Source: an uncultured bacterium
Lineage (GTDB): Bacteria > UBA4055
Direction of reading: 5' to 3'
Assembly: GCA_937873545.1 (NCBI GenBank)
Contig: CALMWI010000223.1
Coordinates: 1-9,972 of the forward strand
Length of the DNA stretch: 9,972 bases
Positions within the stretch are counted from its first letter, which is position 1, and each line of letters begins with the position of its first letter. The notes beneath the pieces are model-generated. The model was not told where the DNA came from and ran no database searches. It saw only the letters and a list, made by a program, of their open reading frames with translations. This document shows positions 7,539 to 9,972 of the stretch, one piece after another. Both the position numbers and the translations under genes were made by a program.

Positions 7539-8164
7539 TCCATAGCCTCCAGATCAAAAACCTTCACATTGCCGGATTCCAGCCACACAGGATCGTGCGA
7601 GACAGAAATCACTGTCCAGTCAGGATTTTCCATAAAAAACGCTGCAACTTTAGGTTTTAGGACTTTATCAAGAGCGGAAGTAACTTCATCGAGCAGATAA
7701 ACCTTTCTGTTAAGCAGCTGAGAAACAATAATAGCTATCCTCTGCCTCTCCCCGCCCGACAGCTCGGAAACACTTTTGTCGAGAAGTTCATGCTTCATAC
7801 CGAAAAGATCCATAAGCTCAAAAATCCGTTCAGTCCCGAAATCCAAACCCTGATTAGCCTTAAAATCCGACACGAACGAAAGCCAGTCACTAACTTTGCC
7901 GTAGCCCGCGCTCACATCCTGATCAATATAAGAGACCGTTCTGCGCAGATCCCAGACACTCTTTTCATCAACACGGACACCTTCGAAGAACACGCTCCCC
8001 GAATCAGGCTCAACAAAACCCAGGACAAGACCAAAAAGAGACGATTTACCAATCCCGGATCTGCCCGACAGAACAACCTTCTCCCCTGCCCCAACCTCAA
8101 GATCAAGACCCGAAAATATCTCCTTTCCGTCAAAACTCAGGCTTATTTTATCGAATTTTATCAT
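7526..8164 (-). CDS. fetA: FetA-type ABC transporter ATP-binding protein
   Basis: Cytoplasmic ATPase that powers the FetB permease. At 212 residues it is a single, short nucleotide-binding domain with all motifs present: Walker A GRSGIGKS (34-41), Q-loop Gln near 82 (YIDQD), signature LSGGERQ (135-141), Walker B VYLLDE (155-160) directly followed by the D-loop SALD (163-166), and switch His 190 (SVSHD). The length and the partner immediately downstream fit FetA rather than a larger importer ATPase. The ATG at 8164 is bounded by an in-frame TAA four codons upstream. No Shine-Dalgarno is visible, and a -10-like TAAATT ends only 6 bases before the ATG, so translation may be leaderless. Its end overlaps fetB by 13 bases. 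Confidence 0.9.
   Translation of the reverse strand: MIKFDKISLSFDGKEIFSGLDLEVGAGEKVVLSGRSGIGKSSLFGLVLGFVEPDSGSVFFEGVRVDEKSVWDLRRTVSYIDQDVSAGYGKVSDWLSFVSDFKANQGLDFGTERIFELMDLFGMKHELLDKSVSELSGGERQRIAIIVSQLLNRKVYLLDEVTSALDKVLKPKVAAFFMENPDWTVISVSHDPVWLESGNVKVFDLEAMEWKR
7546..7550 (-). promoter_or_regulatory. Shine-Dalgarno of fetB
   Basis: Read on the minus strand, GGAGG with a 7-base spacer precedes the fetB ATG at 7538. It lies inside the last codons of fetA, which favours coupled translation and decides this ATG. Confidence 0.75.
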
Positions 8165-8170
8165 AGAGGG

Positions 8171-8199
8171 AATTTACACCACAGAAACCGTATAATCAA
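8171..8199 (-). promoter_or_regulatory. Possible promoter of fetA-fetB-DUF456
   Basis: On the minus strand, TTGATT (8199-8194), a 17-base spacer and TAAATT (8176-8171) give 4 of 6 matches to each sigma70 consensus box. The -10 box ends 6 bases before the fetA ATG, so a transcript from here would begin at or next to the start codon. Moderate to low confidence, because such boxes arise easily in AT-rich DNA. Confidence 0.4.
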
Positions 8200-8215
8200 G
8201 ACAAAAAGAACGGTT
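8186..8215. repeat. Inverted repeat over the fetA promoter
   Basis: AACCGT (8186-8191) and ACGGTT (8210-8215) are exact 6-base inverted arms 18 bases apart. One arm lies in the spacer of the candidate fetA promoter and the -35 box lies between the arms, so a repressor site is possible. The arms are short and chance is a serious alternative. Confidence 0.25.
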
Positions 8216-8242
8216 GTTAAGCAAGTTATCCTGTATTACTTA

Positions 8243-8626
8243 TCAAAGTGTTTCCTTCGCAAAGGCGAGGACATGTCCGTCGGAATCAAGGCTGTACGCA
8301 ACTGTGTCTCCCCAGTCCCTCGGTAGTAGCGGGCTGAGTTCTTTGGCTCCGTTTTCGAGTGCGCGGCTGTGATACGATTCGGGATCGGTTACATGCAGAT
8401 AGATCTCGGCTCTCGGGATGCCTGCGGCTTTGTCGGGATCGGGCAGTTTATCTCCGAGAAGTCGTTTTATTCCTGCTGACGGCATTAGTCCGAGCACGGT
8501 TTCTTCGTTGAGTCTGAATTCGGTCATTCCGGGTACATTCAGTACGGGATGTATCATCAAAACTTTTTCATAAAAAGATGTGCTTGTTTTCTGATCTGAT
8601 ACGTATAGAATAATATTAGCTTTCAT
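8243..8626 (-). CDS. VOC-superfamily (glyoxalase/bleomycin-resistance fold) protein
   Basis: A 127-residue soluble protein with the paired beta-alpha-beta3 pattern of the vicinal oxygen chelate superfamily. The first module opens with ANIILYVSD..TSTSFYEKVL (3-23) and the second with AEIYLHVTDPE (73-83), ending in the typical DSDGHVLAFAKE (114-125). In metal-dependent members a Glu follows the closing D-x-x-G block on the last strand; here that region reads LAFA. The first strand also lacks an obvious His or Gln ligand (ANII), so only E74 looks usable. It may therefore bind a small molecule without the usual metal chemistry. The start is 37 bases after the DUF2442 stop with no clear ribosome site. 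It may be read through from that pair or have its own promoter; function unknown. Confidence 0.8.
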   Translation of the reverse strand: MKANIILYVSDQKTSTSFYEKVLMIHPVLNVPGMTEFRLNEETVLGLMPSAGIKRLLGDKLPDPDKAAGIPRAEIYLHVTDPESYHSRALENGAKELSPLLPRDWGDTVAYSLDSDGHVLAFAKETL

Positions 8627-8663
8627 AATAAATACACTCTAATTTTCTGTTTGTAGAGTAGAA

Positions 8664-8948
8664 TTAGGCTTTATATTCATTCGGATTATCTTCCTGAACT
8701 GAAGATAATCCATAAGTTTTAACTGAATCTATATAAAGTGTATCCGGACAGATATCTTGTTCATGCGGCCATACGATCGTACCGTCTTCTACTTTAACTT
8801 GTTTAAAATAGTTTATATCTTTCAATTCAGAGAATACTCCGAAATTTAAAAATTCCGAACAGTCGAATATGCCATGCTCTCCATTAGTGAATTCGATATG
8901 AAGTTTATACCCATCAAGAGATTTGACCGATTTTACGCGCGGATTCAT
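8664..8948 (-). CDS. DUF2442 family protein
   Basis: A 94-residue soluble protein recognised as DUF2442 by its opening RVKSVKSLDGYKLHIEFTNG (4-23) and the signature TIVWPHEQDICPDTLY (57-72). Molecular function is not established. DUF2442 genes commonly sit beside DUF4160 genes and such pairs have been suspected of being toxin-antitoxin-like; in that reading DUF2442 would be the partner or antitoxin (inference). It follows the DUF4160 stop by 5 bases, and its GAGG ribosome site (8957-8960, 8-base spacer) spans the end of that gene, so the two are very likely translated together. No helix-turn-helix is evident, so autoregulation by this protein is not obvious. Confidence 0.85.
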   Translation of the reverse strand: MNPRVKSVKSLDGYKLHIEFTNGEHGIFDCSEFLNFGVFSELKDINYFKQVKVEDGTIVWPHEQDICPDTLYIDSVKTYGLSSVQEDNPNEYKA

Positions 8949-8953
8949 AATTT

Positions 8954-9223
8954 TTACCTCAAAGGATCAATTTTATATGGTTGTTGACCTGATACTACAA
9001 GTTCCCAGTCTGCAACCAGTTCGTCTTTATGCAGCTCAATCCAAGCCTGAATTAATTTCATTTTTGCTTCAGGAATTGAACCGCTGAGTACTTGACCTTC
9101 AGGTATTGATAAAACAACTTCATCATTCTTAAATTTTACATGAATGTGTGGTAGTTTATGCTGTTTATTATCCATAAAATACATGTATATTATTAGACCG
9201 TAGAACATCGATATTGCCGGCAT
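8954..9223 (-). CDS. DUF4160 family protein
   Basis: An 89-residue protein of family DUF4160. It shows the opening MPAISMFYGLIIYMYF (1-16), the LPHIHVKF motif with two His (24-31), IPEGQVLSGSIP (40-51), and the helix around AWIELHKDEL with a following Trp (60-73). The ATG at 9223 is preferred over a TTG 12 bases earlier because family members begin MPxIS and a GGGGA-type ribosome site stands 6 to 7 bases before it. A sigma70-like promoter lies about 30 bases further up. The family's role is undetermined; the HIH motif and the constant DUF2442 neighbour invite comparison with small two-gene stress or toxin-antitoxin modules, but nothing here proves toxicity. Confidence 0.85.
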   Translation of the reverse strand: MPAISMFYGLIIYMYFMDNKQHKLPHIHVKFKNDEVVLSIPEGQVLSGSIPEAKMKLIQAWIELHKDELVADWELVVSGQQPYKIDPLR

Positions 9224-9253
9224 TTTATTCCCCAAAGTTTCTTTTTATTATTG

Positions 9254-9282
9254 AATTTAAAACAATTATCATCCTATGTCAA
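9254..9282 (-). promoter_or_regulatory. Sigma70-like promoter of the DUF4160/DUF2442 pair
   Basis: On the minus strand, TTGACA (9282-9277) is a perfect -35 box, followed by a 17-base spacer and TAAATT (9259-9254) as the -10 box, 4 of 6 consensus. A transcript would start near 9247, leaving a leader of roughly 24 bases that contains a GGGGA ribosome site before the ATG at 9223. This is the best promoter I see in the window and suggests the pair has its own transcript. Confidence 0.55.
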
Positions 9283-9353
9283 CGCTAAAATATTATTATT
9301 TAAGCACATAGTGTGAATATTACTGAACTTCGGATATATTTTGTAGCTGTTTG

Positions 9354-9899
9354 CTATTCTTTTAAGTTAAAATTTACCTTTTCGCCATTGAAAGTAAAGC
9401 CGATTGATTTTATTTTTACATCTATAGGTCTGAATTTATTTCTAATAATTTGCAAAACTTCCGGGAATTGAGCATCTTGTGTTGTTACGGTTAAGCTACA
9501 GTGCGGCTGCCAGCTCTCAGGAATATAATGCTCCCAGCATGATTTCTTTTGCCAGGAGAATTCTTTATGGAAATCTTGATGGATTTTAATCAGATCATTA
9601 GTTATCATAGGCGAAGCAAATATTACATTTTCTTTCCCCTTGAATAACCCGATAAAGCCCAAGTTTATTTTGAATTGATTGTGGCTCATACAAAATTTCT
9701 GTAGTACTTTTTTGGATTTTTCAAAATCAATACTGTCATAGATGGCTAGTGTAATATGATATCTTCTGTTTTCTTTTTGTACTGCGGGAAATGCTCCGAC
9801 TAGTGCAAGTTCCTGAAACATATTATTTAGCTTATTTTCTGAGTTTTCATCAAAATACATTTCAAATGAATAGGATATTTCATACAGCTGCTTTGTCAT
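9354..9899 (-). CDS. 2H phosphoesterase (2'-5' RNA ligase family)
   Basis: Predicted 2H-fold phosphoesterase, a family that ligates or hydrolyses 2'-5' bonds or opens cyclic nucleotide phosphates. With the ATG at 9899 it has 181 residues. The two catalytic motifs are HITL (48-51) and HCSL (133-136), spaced as usual; the second follows a WQP turn common in the family. Soluble, no signal peptide. The start is uncertain: the same frame stays open through a TTG at 9935 to the window edge at 9972, so the gene may extend further. I chose 9899 because the first beta strand (YEISYSFEMYF) begins just after it. No ribosome site is seen at either start. The substrate is unknown; RNA repair and cyclic-oligonucleotide cleavage are both possible for this fold. 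Confidence 0.8.
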   Translation of the reverse strand: MTKQLYEISYSFEMYFDENSENKLNNMFQELALVGAFPAVQKENRRYHITLAIYDSIDFEKSKKVLQKFCMSHNQFKINLGFIGLFKGKENVIFASPMITNDLIKIHQDFHKEFSWQKKSCWEHYIPESWQPHCSLTVTTQDAQFPEVLQIIRNKFRPIDVKIKSIGFTFNGEKVNFNLKE

Positions 9900-9972
9900 G
9901 AGTTTAAATCTAAGTGATTCTGTATTATTTGTCAAAGTAAATCCATTAAGAATTATAGATTCTCCGGTTAGA

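Noticed and set aside
7790..8326. A 178-codon open frame on the plus strand across the fetA region
   Set aside because: It is antisense to fetA, whose ATPase motifs are all intact; the product resembles no family and there is no ribosome site.
8636..8659. Inverted repeat ACTCTA/TAGAGT with a 12-base loop between the DUF2442 and VOC genes
   Set aside because: A 6-base AT-rich stem without a following T-run is too weak to call a terminator or an operator.
9224..9235. TTG start extending the DUF4160 protein by four residues (MGNK)
   Set aside because: Family members begin MPxIS, and the GGGGA ribosome site lies inside this extension, favouring the ATG at 9223.
9305..9315. Short dyad CACA-TAG-TGTG downstream of the 2H gene
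   Set aside because: Four-base arms are expected by chance; the orientation does not match a CRP site and there is no T-run for a terminator.

Overview
The window looks like a chromosomal segment of a moderately AT-rich bacterium that probably has a Gram-negative envelope. That reading rests on a family-9 (heptosyltransferase-like) glycosyltransferase and a DUF6165 gene, both typical of lipopolysaccharide (LPS) loci. I cannot place the phylum from sequence alone. I see no transposase, integrase, CRISPR array, rRNA or tRNA. Gene density is very high: no stretch above 300 bases lacks a gene, and the longest gap is about 130 bases.

Plus strand, 1-6246: one tightly packed, apparently co-transcribed surface-glycan operon. 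In order it holds a GT4-type glycosyltransferase (5' end outside the window), a DUF6165 protein, a GT9 heptosyltransferase-like enzyme, a glycerol-3-phosphate cytidylyltransferase (TagD), and three different CDP-glycerol glycerophosphotransferase-family proteins in a row. Neighbouring genes overlap by 4, 4 and 1 bases or are separated by 9 to 21 bases. TagD would make CDP-glycerol, and the three transferases would attach or polymerise glycerol phosphate on an acceptor sugar built by the glycosyltransferases. The result would be a teichoic-acid-like decoration of an LPS, O-antigen or capsule-type glycan. No flippase, polymerase or exporter is visible here. The sixth gene (4003-5124) is clearly richer in A+T than its flanks.

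Minus strand, 9899 down to 6227: seven genes converging on the glycan operon. Reading with transcription they are a 2H phosphoesterase (2'-5' RNA ligase-like), a DUF4160/DUF2442 pair behind its own good sigma70-type promoter, a VOC-family protein, and then fetA, fetB and a DUF456 membrane protein, which look like one unit. FetAB is the ABC system known from E. coli as an iron exporter. A -10-like box lies only 6 bases before the fetA ATG and no Shine-Dalgarno is visible there, so fetA may be read from a leaderless transcript.

The two halves meet tail to tail: the last transferase gene and the DUF456 gene overlap by 20 bases. The most interesting items are the teichoic-type glycerol-phosphate module inside an LPS-style locus, and the DUF4160/DUF2442 pair with features suggestive of a toxin-antitoxin-like unit.
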